A stretch of 64,000 nucleotides of DNA from the NCBI GenBank assembly GCA_041391425.1, contig JAWKNZ010000004.1, forward strand, positions 248,001-312,000, written 5' to 3'. Of the stretch, positions 8,763 to 20,005 are shown piece by piece. The DNA is from JAWKNZ01 sp041391425 (GTDB taxonomy: Bacteria; Bdellovibrionota_B; Oligoflexia; Oligoflexales; JAWKNZ01). Under the pieces are notes generated by a model. That model worked only from the letters and a program-made list of their open reading frames with translations, did not search any database and was not told the origin of the DNA. How positions within the stretch are numbered: the stretch's first letter is position 1; each line of letters starts with the position of its first letter. The position numbers were made by a program, and so were the translations under genes.

Positions 8763-10009
8763 CTACTTCCTGCTCTTTATACTAAAAATATTTCGAGGTG
8801 AAATTGGACTTTCTGATGGAGGTAAGCGATTCCGTTGATGCAACAAATATAAGGCTAAAGAAAGCAATAATACATGAGGCAGCCAAGCTCCTAATGCTGC
8901 TGAGATGTGCCCATGCTCCGCCAACCATTTAAACCCCATTATTATAACGTAAGAGCATATAACAGTTAGAATAGTTCCGATATAAGCTGTGCTTTTACCT
9001 TTCTAGGTCCTGTACCCCCAAAATCATTCCAAATAAACCAAATGCAATAGCAGAAAAGGATTGCTCAACCTTGAAAAAACAGGAGATATGTCGCTTTCCA
9101 GTAGGTTTCGCGAGCTTCATCTAATTTATTTTTCGATTGACCTACCTTTTGCTGCTCTACCCTACTCACCTCATCACCAACCTCATCCAGCTCACTTTTA
9201 AGAGATGAAACATAGCGAATCAACTTTCGAGGCGGATAACTACGATAATCATCTTCAGCAAAATCCTCTCCAAAGATCTGTTGTTGAAAAACTCGTAGCA
9301 AATCAATCTCGGCACGGCGGTATTTGATAACACTAGAATCCTCCGATTGCTCTTCACTGTAAATGCATAACCATTAAAAAACCATTCTTAAATCACCACT
9401 TTCTACCGATCCTGTAATTTGGGCTTTGGGAGCAATCATAATAGTATCCGAAGACGATTTGCCTTCCTTTGGCGATAGCATCACATTAGTAAATTTAGAA
9501 CGGTCTCTGGAAATATGCTCGGCGTAGATGACATAACCTATAAAGTCATCTAAAAAGACACCTTCCTGCATCTTAAATTTGATCATATTGTCTAATTCAG
9601 TTTGAGTCTTACGATAACGGAATTGAACAAATTCGCGCCTTCCCCATGCTTCAAGATACATAGCTGACGTTCCACCAATCAGATATAAGACACCCCCCAT
9701 TACTAGAATAGGCATAGCTGCTCTACGCAAACTATAGCCAGCAGACAATAACGCAAAAAACTCTCCATCAGCACTAATACGGGAGAAAGCTACCATTACC
9801 GCAAATAGAAACGAAATTGGTATAATAATAGTCATAAATGGCATAATTATATACAGAAATGGCAAGAGAATATTTTCTGCCGTCAAACCAAAAGCAATCA
9901 ACACCTCGGAAAGCCTTACCAATTGCGAAATAATTATTATTGAGCAAAATACGATTAATGTTGAGATAAATTGAGGGATAACTTCTTTGAGAAAGTAAAA
10001 AAATATCAT
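8763..10009 (-). pseudogene. LptF/LptG (YjgP/YjgQ) family permease, multiply broken
   Basis: The first 211 residues are a good N-terminal half of the lipopolysaccharide-export permease family: transmembrane helices (FLYIIMPFMTIIIPISFLFA), then ADGEFFALLSAGYS. An in-frame stop at 9374-9376 interrupts it, and the same frame resumes (YRRAEIDLL, then a coupling segment ending TYWKATYLL). A shift at the T-run near 9072 leads to FSAIAFGLFGMILG, and at least one more shift near 9010 leads to the final helices and a stop at 8763-8765. So at least three lesions separate the pieces of a ~400-residue protein. LptF and LptG are normally essential, so a second copy should exist elsewhere, or the sequence is wrong. 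Confidence 0.75.
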
Positions 10010-10204
10010 GAAATATTAATCCCTTACTTATCCATTGCCTTGAGGTTCTGTAGTTTAATAAGCATAACTTGCTTCGAGAAAAATTAAAATCGGGATTTTA
10101 ATGCCACTCTACTTCATGTAGACTTGAAGATAATTACATTCAATTAAGGCTTGGGTTTCGAAAATCTGGAGTTTTCTCGGCTATAAAGCCTACGGAGAAC
10201 ATAT

Positions 10205-11490
10205 TTGTATATTACCCGCAAAAGAAAACGTTATTTGCGTTATTATATATTTTCGCTTTGTATCGCCGGAATTTGCTTAGCTGCAAGCTTCAGCTCAAGT
10301 TCGAATAACGAAGAAACTGATCAACCAAATAGCGATGGTATTGAGTCTACTAAGAAGCCAAGCAATACGCCTCAAAATGAAGTGCTAGACGGAGTTGAGA
10401 AAAAGACAGCATCACTCTTAGAAGAGCAAAATACTGATGCTCTACCACAAATACCAAACAGACTTCCTCCGGCAAGTGACGATGGTTATATTTATTTAAA
10501 TAATAGACGACTCACTATCGACCCAGATTATCAAGCTAGTCTCACAGATTTTATACAACAGCACGGAAACCCTAAAGCAACTATAGTGTTGCTGTCGACA
10601 TCAAGACGGGACGAATTCTAGCGATGGCTCAAGGAGAAGATACCACCACTTGGGGACAACAGGGGCATACAGCGTTATATACAGGCTTTCCAGCCGCATC
10701 AATTTTTAAAAACGTAACAGCTGCCTCTGCCTTAGACATCCTTTCCTTTGACGAAGATAAGCAAATCGGACTAAGAGGCGGATGCGCTAGCGTACATTCT
10801 CGGGGGATTTGGTTAAAAGATATTCCTCCAAGCCGGCACTACCGTATGACCCTTAGATTGGCGTACGGGCGCTCTTGCAATGGTTTTTTTGCAAAGATGG
10901 CAGTTAATGAAGTCGGCCTTGGTTCTATCGAAGAATATGCGTCTCGATTTGGGTGGGGGCATATCATTCCGACAGACTTTAAACTCAAAGCAAGCCCAAT
11001 AATAGCTCCAAAAGCAGCTGAATCTAGCATACATACAGTTGGTCGTTTTGCAGCTGGTTTTGGATTAGTAGGATTAAGCGCAATGCACGCTGCCTGGTTC
11101 ACGGTTGCAATCGCTAATGACGGCGTGCCAAAGAAATTGACATTGTTTACCGACACCCCTGCTCCAATCAACTACTATGAACATCGACTATTCGCCAAAG
11201 AGACAGGAGTTAAGCTAAGAGATATCAATATGAAGAAAACGACTAACGGCGGGACTGCATCCTCTGTCTTTCGTAAGCGCCGCTACCGCAAATTGAAATC
11301 ATTAGTCGGAGGAAAAACGGGAACTTTAAATGGCAATGCACCAAAAGGGCTCACAAATTGGTTTACAGGTATTATGCCCCTCGATAATCCAGAAATCGCC
11401 ATTGCGGCGGTAACTGTAACTGGAGATCTATGGTTTATTAAAGGACCATATCTTGCTAAGTTGAAGGTTTTCGTCAATGGCATGACTTAA
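10205..11490 (+). pseudogene. Penicillin-binding transpeptidase, frameshifted
   Basis: TTG start, then an N-terminal signal anchor (YIFSLCIAGICLAASF), a low-complexity linker, and a transpeptidase domain. All three active-site motifs are visible: SIFK (SxxK, near 10707), SCN (SxN, near 10875) and KTGT (near 11312). The first frame stops at 10621. The expected 'AVDIKTGRILAMAQG' segment is read in the other frame from 10591, so one base is missing near 10589. Size (~428 residues) suggests a small monofunctional PBP that cross-links peptidoglycan. It is divergent from the broken permease, with about 195 bp between them. Confidence 0.75.
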
Positions 11491-11688
11491 AGAACTCTCG
11501 CATGAAAATCAGTAAATCTAATACTAGTATCTCCAACGATAAACTCGTTCATTGATAATCACACATTTTTCTGCTGCACAAATCTTGACCTATATCCCTG
11601 AAAGTTTTATCAAGCTTTATCTCCAGCAATAGACATGATATACGATGCCTCATAACTAGTTAAACTCAACATGCAATGAGGGTAAGCA

Positions 11689-12843
11689 ATGGATATTAAA
11701 GCAGATACAAGTGAGATAGAGTGGTTAGAAGATAGAACAGATGTCAAAAAAGTTAACTGCAAGGCTGCCTTCCAAGACGATGGGTTGGATGAGAAAGAAA
11801 GAGGCCATTGGATTTTTCATTCAACAAGGAAGATCGCGAAATTTTAGAAGAAAGAGTGAAGAAAGAGCCTTTTTTTCTAGAAAGACCGTGTCCTTTTATC
11901 GTTATTGTGAACATGAAAATTTGCAAGAGTATCGTGATGATCTTTACAAAGAATGGAGATCATTGGAGTTTTTAGGGCAGAACCTACTTAGCATCTGAAG
12001 GCATCAATGCTCAAATCAGCATTCCAGATCCTAACTATGAGACATTTGTCAGCAAACTAAATAACCGCTACCCCGGGATACCACTTAAAGAAGCTATAGA
12101 CGAATCCCTTTCTTTCATCAAGTTAATCGTCTGTATCAAAAAGAAAATATTAGCAGATGGTATGTGTGACAATGAATATGATCCTAGTGATGTGGGAACA
12201 CACTTAAGCGCAGAAGAATTCAATGGAAGCTATGAATCACGAGGGCACTATCGTGGTAGACGTCCGTAATCATTATGAAAGTGAGATTGGTCACTTTCAA
12301 GGCGCATTGCTACCTGATGTCGATAGCTTTCGAGAAGAGTTGCCAGTTATCAAGGAAATGCTAGCTGGCAAAGAAAAAAATAAAGTCCTTCTTTATTGCA
12401 CTGGGGGAATTCGTTGTGAAAAAGCCAGTGCCTGGTTAAAACATCAAGGTTTTCAAGATGTAAATCAACTACATGGCGGCATTATTGACTATGCGCGTCA
12501 AGTCAAAGAACAAAACCTGGAGAATAAATTTATCGGCAAAAACTTTGTTTTTGATCGCAGGATGGGAGAGAGAATTTCCTCAGAGATCATAGCAAAATGC
12601 CATCAGTGCGGAAAACCAGCAGACACCCACCGTAATTGCTCATGGCAGGCATGCCATATCTTATTCATCCAATGCGAGGAATGTGAAAACAAAATGGAAG
12701 GCTGCTGCTCTCCTGAATGTATGGAGTTCGTGAAATTACCTTTGGAAGAACAAAAGAAGCTACGCAAAGAAGCCCCAGCCAAGAAAGCTGATTTTTTCCA
12801 TAGCCGCCGCCGTCCTGATGAAAAAATACGCTGTACAAATTAA
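11689..12843 (+). pseudogene. trhO: TrhO-like rhodanese (tRNA uridine hydroxylation), multiply frameshifted
   Basis: The C-terminal 206 residues (from 12223) match the TrhO/YceA family closely: rhodanese loop with active-site cysteine in YCTGGIRCEKAS, then IGKNFVFDRRMGERIS and a cysteine-rich tail. Upstream, the family's 'YLASEGINAQIS' segment is present near 11985-12020 but in a different frame, and 'SFYRYCEHEN' near 11900 lies in a third frame. Lesions therefore fall near 11975 and 12221, possibly with another close to 11847. Intact TrhO makes 5-hydroxyuridine at position 34 of tRNA. The true start is uncertain; ATG 11689 follows a GAGGG site. Confidence 0.75.
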
Positions 12844-13134
12844 AGCAATAGCTCAAATACACATGAAAACAGTAAGCTTTGCCGAACATGCCCTGTGATA
12901 AGTACAATGGTCCTCAACCTTCTTAGTCTGCAGGGTTTTTCTTTCCTACTCTGCATTAAAATTAATCCTGCAAAATATAAAGGCATAATGGTAATGATAC
13001 GCCAGAATTGAACCCCAAAGGCCTATCCTGTAAACCGGTTTTGTTTGAGCATAGCTATTGGCTAATCGAATCTTTTCGGCTAGATTACATTTTCTCAATA
13101 CTATAGAAATGCCATTAATCTATCTGGAGAAACA

Positions 13135-14637
13135 ATGACTCAATTAACGATAGGCAATAGCAACTACTCTTCTCAGCATAAAATCAGAGAAGGGCTAACC
13201 TTTGATGATGTTCTACTTATACCACAACATTCGACAGTCTTGCCTCATGAAGTAAACTTATCGAGCCGTTTCTCACAAAATATCACTCTAAAAACACCTA
13301 TATTATCAGCTGCTATGGACACTGTCACTGAAGCAGAGACAGCTATCGCAATGGCACAAGCTGGTGGGCTCGGAGTTATCCATAAAAATATGCCCCCGGA
13401 AGCACATGCTGCTTCTGTCAGAAAGGTTAAAAGGTCAGAATCTGGAATGATCCCCGATCCAATAGCAATAGCACCTGAGAGAACTGTTGGTGATGTCATA
13501 GAAATCATGGAAAAGGAGAACATCTCGGGGCTGCCAGTTGTCGATCGAGATGCTCTAGTAGGAATTGTCACAGGTCGAGATATCCGTTTTGAAAGCAATC
13601 ATAAAAAGCTAGTGAAAGACGTGATGACAAAGAATGTCGTCACAGCAAGACTAGGAACATCATCAGAAGAAGCAGTACGAATCCTTCATCAACACAGGAT
13701 TGAAAAACTCCCCGTACTGGATGCTGATGGAAGAAGCCTTAGGGGAATGTTTACAATCAAGGACATTGAAAAATCAAAATTATACCCCAATGCTTCAAAA
13801 GATTCGGCAGGAAGATTGCTAGTGGGGGCTGCTATAGGTGCAGGTGGGGACTATTTAACACGTACAGAACTTTTATTAGATGCTGGTGTTGATGTAATGG
13901 TGATAGATACTGCACACGGTCATAGCCAAGGAGTCATTGAAGCAGTAAAAAACGTAAGAGCACAATTTTCAAAATATGATTTCGAACTCATTGCTGGAAA
14001 TGTCGCCACTGGTGCAGCAACCCAAGCTTTAATAGAAGCAGGTGTTAATTGTGTCAAAGTAGGAATTGGTCCAGGAAGCATTTGCACTACAAGGATTATT
14101 GCAGGGATTGGCGTTCCACAGTTAACTGCAGTTATGGATTGCTACGAAGTGGCGAGAAAACACAACATCCCAATTATTGCAGATGGTGGCATTAAGTTTT
14201 CAGGTGATATAGTGAAGGCACTCGCTGCCGGCGCTTCATCTGTCATGATTGGAAGCTTATTTGCTGGTACTGAAGAAGCCCCTGGAGAACTCATCATATA
14301 CCAAGGTAAAAGCTACAAATCTTATCGCGGTATGGGAAGCTTAGGAGCTATGACTAAAGGTAGTAAAGATCGCTACTTTCAAGCTGAAGTAGAAGAATCA
14401 CAAAAACTAGTTCCTGAAGGTATAGAGGGAAGGGTTGCCTATAAAGGAAGTTTAGCGAATACCTTATATCAGATGATTGGCGGCATTCGCTCTGCAATGG
14501 GTTATATAGGCGCACAAACTATAACTGCTTTACAGGAAAGAGCAGAGTTTCTAAGAATTAGTCCAGCAGGATTAAAGGAAAGCCATGCCCATGATGTTTA
14601 TATAACGAGGGAAGCCCCTAACTACAAGCTGGATTAA
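13135..14637 (+). CDS. guaB: Inosine-5'-monophosphate dehydrogenase
   Basis: An intact 500-residue IMPDH that oxidises IMP to XMP with NAD, the committed step to GMP. The (beta/alpha)8 barrel opens with LTFDDVLLIPQ. Two CBS domains (about residues 100-215) interrupt it, and the catalytic Cys317 lies in GSICTT. The flap region 'YRGMGSLGAM' is present. The ATG follows a GGAG site. guaA follows 68 bp downstream, so the two genes together make GMP from IMP. Confidence 0.96.
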   Translation: MTQLTIGNSNYSSQHKIREGLTFDDVLLIPQHSTVLPHEVNLSSRFSQNITLKTPILSAAMDTVTEAETAIAMAQAGGLGVIHKNMPPEAHAASVRKVKRSESGMIPDPIAIAPERTVGDVIEIMEKENISGLPVVDRDALVGIVTGRDIRFESNHKKLVKDVMTKNVVTARLGTSSEEAVRILHQHRIEKLPVLDADGRSLRGMFTIKDIEKSKLYPNASKDSAGRLLVGAAIGAGGDYLTRTELLLDAGVDVMVIDTAHGHSQGVIEAVKNVRAQFSKYDFELIAGNVATGAATQALIEAGVNCVKVGIGPGSICTTRIIAGIGVPQLTAVMDCYEVARKHNIPIIADGGIKFSGDIVKALAAGASSVMIGSLFAGTEEAPGELIIYQGKSYKSYRGMGSLGAMTKGSKDRYFQAEVEESQKLVPEGIEGRVAYKGSLANTLYQMIGGIRSAMGYIGAQTITALQERAEFLRISPAGLKESHAHDVYITREAPNYKLD

Positions 14638-14705
14638 CAACTCAGAATGTTTCAAAAGCTTGACAGTTAAAAGATTTTTAAATTAATGCCTGCAGGAGAT
14701 GCATA

Positions 14706-16277
14706 TTGAACACCTTAATGGAACATCCTAAAAATGAGGGACTTTTAGTCTTAGATTATGGTTCTCAGTATACACTGTTAATCACCAGGAGATTAAGAGA
14801 ACTAGGAATATATACTGAAGTTATCGATGGTTGTACACCTAATCAGCCTGAAAACTTTAAGTTCCACGGCCTTATATTATCAGGTGGACCTGATTCTGTT
14901 CTTGAACATGAATCTAGAAAACTACCTTCTTGGGTACTTGAATCAGGGGCTCCAGTACTTGGAATTTGCTATGGATTACAACTATTAGTAAGCGCATTCG
15001 GTGGTAAACTTCGCACAAACAATAGCAGAGAATATGGAAATGCCGAATTTATCCTATCCGCAGAAATGAAATCTGACTCAGCAAGAGTCTTCTATGGGCT
15101 GCCAAGTAAAAGCAGAGTATGGATGAGTCATGGAGACGATGTTGAATCCATTCCTGAGGAATTTGAAACAGTTGGACGCACCGTCGATGGAGTCCTAGCT
15201 GCTATAGCACATAAAAGCAGACCTCTTCTCGGCCTACAATTCCACCCAGAAGTCCATCACAGCGATTGCGGGCCACAACTTTTAGAACAATTTGCAATAG
15301 AAATATGCCACGCGCCACGTAATTGGCAAATCGATTCAATTATAGATTCCTTGAGCAATTCCATTAGCAATGCTGTTGGTGATGGTAGAGTCTTAATTGC
15401 TTGCTCTGGAGGCGTTGATTCTTCAGTTGCTTCCGTACTTCTGAGCAAGGCATTAGGACACGATAGAGTAACAGCAGTTTTTGTCGATAATGGACTGCTT
15501 AGAAAAAATGAAGTCGAACTCGTCTCTACAAGCCTTCGAGGCCTCGGACTTAATCTAGAAGTACTTCACAAAGCCGAAGCATTTTTAGGAGAACTTAAAG
15601 GTAAATTTGACCCTGAAGAAAAAAGAAAAACAATCGGCCGTATATTTATAGAAACCTTCGAAGAGTTTGCAAGGAGCCACAGTAATTTTACTCATTTAGG
15701 CCAAGGTACCCTTTACCCCGATGTGATTGAATCGGCCAGCCATGGATCAGGAGCAAAGGTTATTAAGAGCCATCATAATGTCGGTGGACTTCCAGACAAA
15801 CTAGAATTACAGTTAATTGAGCCATTTCGTTACCTATTCAAAGATGAAGTGAGAAAAATTGGAGAAGAGCTTGGTTTACCTTCTGAAATGATCCATCGCC
15901 ATCCTTTCCCTGGACCAGGCTTAGGAATTCGCATTCCAGGTGAGGTAACGGCAGAAAAAGTAGCAATCCTACAAGAAGCTGACCATATTTTTATTCAAGG
16001 GCTCCATGACTCCGGCCTTTACGATAAAGTATGGCAAGCTGCTACAATTCTACTACCAGTAAAATCAGTTGGTGTTATGGGAGACAATAGAACTTACCAA
16101 TGGACCTGCTGCTTACGGGCAGTAGCAGCCACAGATGCTATGACGGCAAATGTCTCAGAGTTACCCTTAGACTTCTTAACTCGAATTTCCGACTCAATTG
16201 TCAGAAAAGTAAATGGGATCAATCGCGTTCTCTACGATGTCACCAGCAAGCCACCAGCAACTATAGAATGGGAATAA
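14706..16277 (+). CDS. guaA: GMP synthase (glutamine-hydrolysing)
   Basis: A full-length 523-residue protein that aminates XMP to GMP. It has a class I glutamine amidotransferase domain with nucleophile Cys88 in GICYG and the His/Glu pair in LQFHPEVH. An ATP-pyrophosphatase domain follows with the P-loop SGGVDSS, then the dimerisation domain ending in PPATIEWE. I prefer the TTG start at 14706 because an AGGAG lies eight bases upstream; ATG 14718 is the alternative. The 3' end overlaps the proposed dnaE start by ten bases. Confidence 0.95.
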   Translation: MNTLMEHPKNEGLLVLDYGSQYTLLITRRLRELGIYTEVIDGCTPNQPENFKFHGLILSGGPDSVLEHESRKLPSWVLESGAPVLGICYGLQLLVSAFGGKLRTNNSREYGNAEFILSAEMKSDSARVFYGLPSKSRVWMSHGDDVESIPEEFETVGRTVDGVLAAIAHKSRPLLGLQFHPEVHHSDCGPQLLEQFAIEICHAPRNWQIDSIIDSLSNSISNAVGDGRVLIACSGGVDSSVASVLLSKALGHDRVTAVFVDNGLLRKNEVELVSTSLRGLGLNLEVLHKAEAFLGELKGKFDPEEKRKTIGRIFIETFEEFARSHSNFTHLGQGTLYPDVIESASHGSGAKVIKSHHNVGGLPDKLELQLIEPFRYLFKDEVRKIGEELGLPSEMIHRHPFPGPGLGIRIPGEVTAEKVAILQEADHIFIQGLHDSGLYDKVWQAATILLPVKSVGVMGDNRTYQWTCCLRAVAATDAMTANVSELPLDFLTRISDSIVRKVNGINRVLYDVTSKPPATIEWE

Positions 16278-19200
16278 ACGTGCAGAACTCAAATTCTAAC
16301 TTTATCCATTTACACACTCATAGTGAGTATTCACTAGTGGACGGCATGATCCGGGTAAAAGATCTAGTAAATGAAGCTAAAGTAAGAGGGCACAGTCATA
16401 TTGCCTTAACAGATCATGGCAATATGTTTGGTGCCATTGATTTTTATATGGCAGCAAAAGCTGCTGATGTCATTCCAATCCTCGGTTGTGAAATTTTTCA
16501 TAGTGGCGGTGAAGCCACTGCATTTTATTCAGAATCTGCAGGAAACAAATTGCCAGATGCTGGAGCATTTCATTTAGTTTTGTTAGCAAAGAACACAGCT
16601 GGCTATAAAAAGCTTTTAAAGATTGTTTCTTCTGGCTATATAGAAAACCTCCATGACATACCGATTTGCCCTGACAGTGTAATTGACCAATATTGTGGAG
16701 ACGATCTCGTCTGTCTGTCTGCATGCCAACGGGGGAACTCGCATACCTTGTACGCGCCCTTAGACACCAACATCCCATGGATCAACTTGAGTTCAACTTA
16801 GATGCTGAAGGGACCTTAGGCATTGCTAACATAGCCTTGCATGACTACATAGAAAATATGAAGCGTCGTTTTGGAGCAGATTTTTATATTGAGTTATCTG
16901 ATAATGGCCTCCCTGGGCAAAAGCAACTCATCGATGACTTGGTAACCGTCTCCAAACACTATGGCTTACCGATAGTGGCTACCGCTGATGTGCATTATAT
17001 TAAGAAAGATCAAAGTGAAACTCATGGTTTATTAACTGCAATAAAAAATAGTCTGACGAGGACAGATATACGCAACCGTAATAGAGACGTCAGATTTCAC
17101 TTTACAGATAACGAGGAGATGCAAACCCTCTTCAGCCAATGGCCGGAAGCGCTGCATAATAGCATAGAAATTGCAAAAAAATGTTCTTTTATCGACATAG
17201 AAATGAATCGCTTTTATCTACCAAAGTTTGATCTTGGCTTGGGAGAAACGGCAGATGAATCGTTAATACGACTATCTAAAGAAGGGCTTGAAGAAAGGCT
17301 AAAAGCATTAGCACCACTATATGGAGAAAGCCTCAACGAAGAAAAAATTAAAGAATATCATAATAGGCTTGAGTTCGAACTAAAAGTAATTACGGGCATG
17401 GGATTTCCTGGATATTTTTTAATTGTACAGGACTTTATCAATTGGGCAAAAAAACATGATATTCCTGTTGGTCCTGGACGTGGTTCCGGAGCTGGATCCC
17501 TGGTTGCTTATGCTCTTAAAATTACAGATTTAGACCCACTACCATATAATCTTATTTTTGAAAGATTTTTGAATCCAGATCGTATTTCTATGCCTGACTT
17601 TGACGTAGATTTCTGCCAGTGGAGAAGAGAAGAAGTCATCCATTATGTGACCGAGAAGTATGGCTCTGAAAATGTGGCTCAAATTGTAACTTTCGGAAAA
17701 TTAATGGCAAAAGGTGCCATCAAAAGCGTCGGAAGAGCCTTAAACCTTGGCTATAATAGGATTGATAGATTTACGAAGCTATTTCCCGACGTTTTAAATA
17801 TATCTCTAAGTGATGCGCTCGAACAAGAGCCTAAGCTACGTGATGAGATGGAAAAAGACAGCAGTTTAAAAGAAGTGGTTGATTATGCATTCCAAATAGA
17901 AGGTCTGACAAGTCACACGTCAGTCCATGCTGCGGGGGTGGTAATATCTGATGGTCCAATGACTGATTATGTTCCCGTTTTCACCACAGATGGCGAGAAC
18001 TTCGTCACCCAGTATGAAATGAAAAAAGCTGAGAAGGTTGGTTTAGTAAAATTTGACTTTTTAGGCTTAAAAACCTTAACCGTTATCCATAAAGCAGTGG
18101 AGATCGTACATTTACTTGGTCATAAGGATTTTGACATAGCAAATATAGCTATGGACGAAGAAAAAGTTTTTCAGTTCATTTCAAGTGGGGCAACATGTGG
18201 CATATTCCAACTTGAAAGCTCTGGTATGACTGCATTGGTTAAAAAGCTAAAACCCAGCTGTTTTGAAGACATCATCGCTTTGGTTGCACTTTTCCGTCCA
18301 GGACCGCTTGGTTCAGGAATGGTAGATGACTTTGTCGAAAGAAAACACGGCCGCCAAGAAATTACTTATCCACATCCCGATTTAGAGCCCATTCTAAAAG
18401 AAACCTATGGAATGATCCTCTATCAAGAACAAGTGCAAAAAATTGCAGCTGTATTAGCAAACTATACATTAGGTGAAGCTGATATTTTGCGCAGAGCCAT
18501 GGGAAAAAAAGATGCCGATGAAATGGAGCGACAAAAAAATCGATTTTTAACAGGCGCGCAAGAAAACAATATAGAAGCCGCATTAGCAGCAGAAATTTTT
18601 GACTTGATGGCTGAGTTCGCCAAATACGGATTTAACAAAAGCCACTCTGCCGCATATGGACTCGTGTCTTATCAAACAGCTTTTTTAAAGACCTTTTATC
18701 CAGAAGCTTATATGGCTGCAATTATGACTTGTGATTTGGATAATACTTCAAAAATCGTTCGTTATATCGAAGATTGCCACAATATGGGTTTTTCGATCCT
18801 CGCTCCTGATATAAATCGCAATAACCTTGAATTCACTACAGATAAACCCAAGCAAATAGAATTTGGCTTAGCTGCTATTAAAGGCATTGGGGAGAGTGTC
18901 CTGACCCCTATCATTGAAGAACGCGAAAAAAACGGACCTTATAAAGGGTTAACGGACCTCGCACTGAGAGTAGATTTAGGTAAAGTTGGTAAGAAAACCC
19001 TAGAACTACTTATCCAAGTCGGTGCTTTAGACAAATTCGGTTATAGCCGCAAGCAAATCTTTGCTCTAGTAAAAGATATTGTAACATTTAGCAGTAAACA
19101 TTTTGAATCCAAGCATCAAGGGCAAAGGACCTTATTTGACTTGGTAGAAAACGAAGAAGAAAGCACAACAGACAAAGGTGCTCCATGGGATGAGCTAAAA

Positions 19201-19977
19201 AAAGAGGCTCTCATAAAAGGTAAAGCTTTCGACCTCGAAGGGTTATATCAAGAAAGAAAACTTCTCGGTGTCTTTTTGTCTGGACATCCACTTGATTTTT
19301 ATCAGACAGATTTGAAATCTTTGGGAAGTGCAAAAATTGCAGATTTTGCAAAAATTGCAGATCAAAATTCTAATAAAGGAAGAGATGGAAAAACAGCAAT
19401 AGGTATAATTGCCCTCTTATCAAATTACAATGAGCGCCGCACCCAAAAAGGAACTCTTATGGGTTCTTTTAAACTCGAGCAATTGGATGCAAGCATTGAA
19501 GGTGTTATGTTTGAAAAGGCCCTTGAACAAACTAACAGACCTCCAATTGATAGTATAGTAATGGCTTACGGGATCGTAGACTATAACTTCGACAAGACTA
19601 TGATTCGCTTTACCTTAAATCGTATCACTCCCCTCGAAGAGGTAAGGCAAGAACGGGTAAAAGCCATAACATTCGAAATACCAGCCGATATATACGCAAA
19701 TCAGAGAGAAGTATTAGAACGTAAGGTCGCTCATTTGAAGTCAATTGTAGATGAAGCAAATGGTCCTACACCGTACCGTATTAAATTAAGATACAAAAAC
19801 ACGGATGTCTTAATCTCTCCTCAAAGCGAGACTGGCGTTGAATTGTCGGATAATTTACTCTCAAAATTACGAGAAATATCGTATAATCACATTGAGACAG
19901 AATATTCACTTGCAACACTTGGGTTGGACTCATCGATAGAACAACAGCAACAAAACATCGGCGCATCTCAAGCGTAA
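16268..19977 (+). CDS. dnaE: DNA polymerase III alpha subunit, interrupted by a -1 frameshift
   Basis: The replicative polymerase of ~1,236 residues: an N-terminal PHP domain (FIHLHTHSEYS), the palm with catalytic aspartates in PDFDVDF, fingers, the FNKSHSAAYG segment, a helix-hairpin-helix region and a C-terminal OB fold. The first frame stops at 16801. The match resumes in the second frame exactly at the G-run 16731-16735, where one extra G would restore 'CQRGELAYLVRAL'. Because dnaE is essential, an undercalled homopolymer is the simplest explanation; slippage is an alternative. Start could be ATG 16268 (overlapping guaA) or GTG 16280. Confidence 0.9.
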
Positions 19978-20005
19978 TTTCTGCTGTCAAACAACGGCAA
20001 AAGAC

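Noticed and set aside
9065..9301. Independent small gene of 78 residues
   Set aside because: It is in frame with, and continues, the LptF/LptG-like sequence beyond an internal stop, so it is part of that broken gene.
16725..16740. Programmed -1 ribosomal frameshift in dnaE
   Set aside because: No convincing slippery heptamer with downstream structure was seen, and similar missing-base lesions occur in many unrelated genes.
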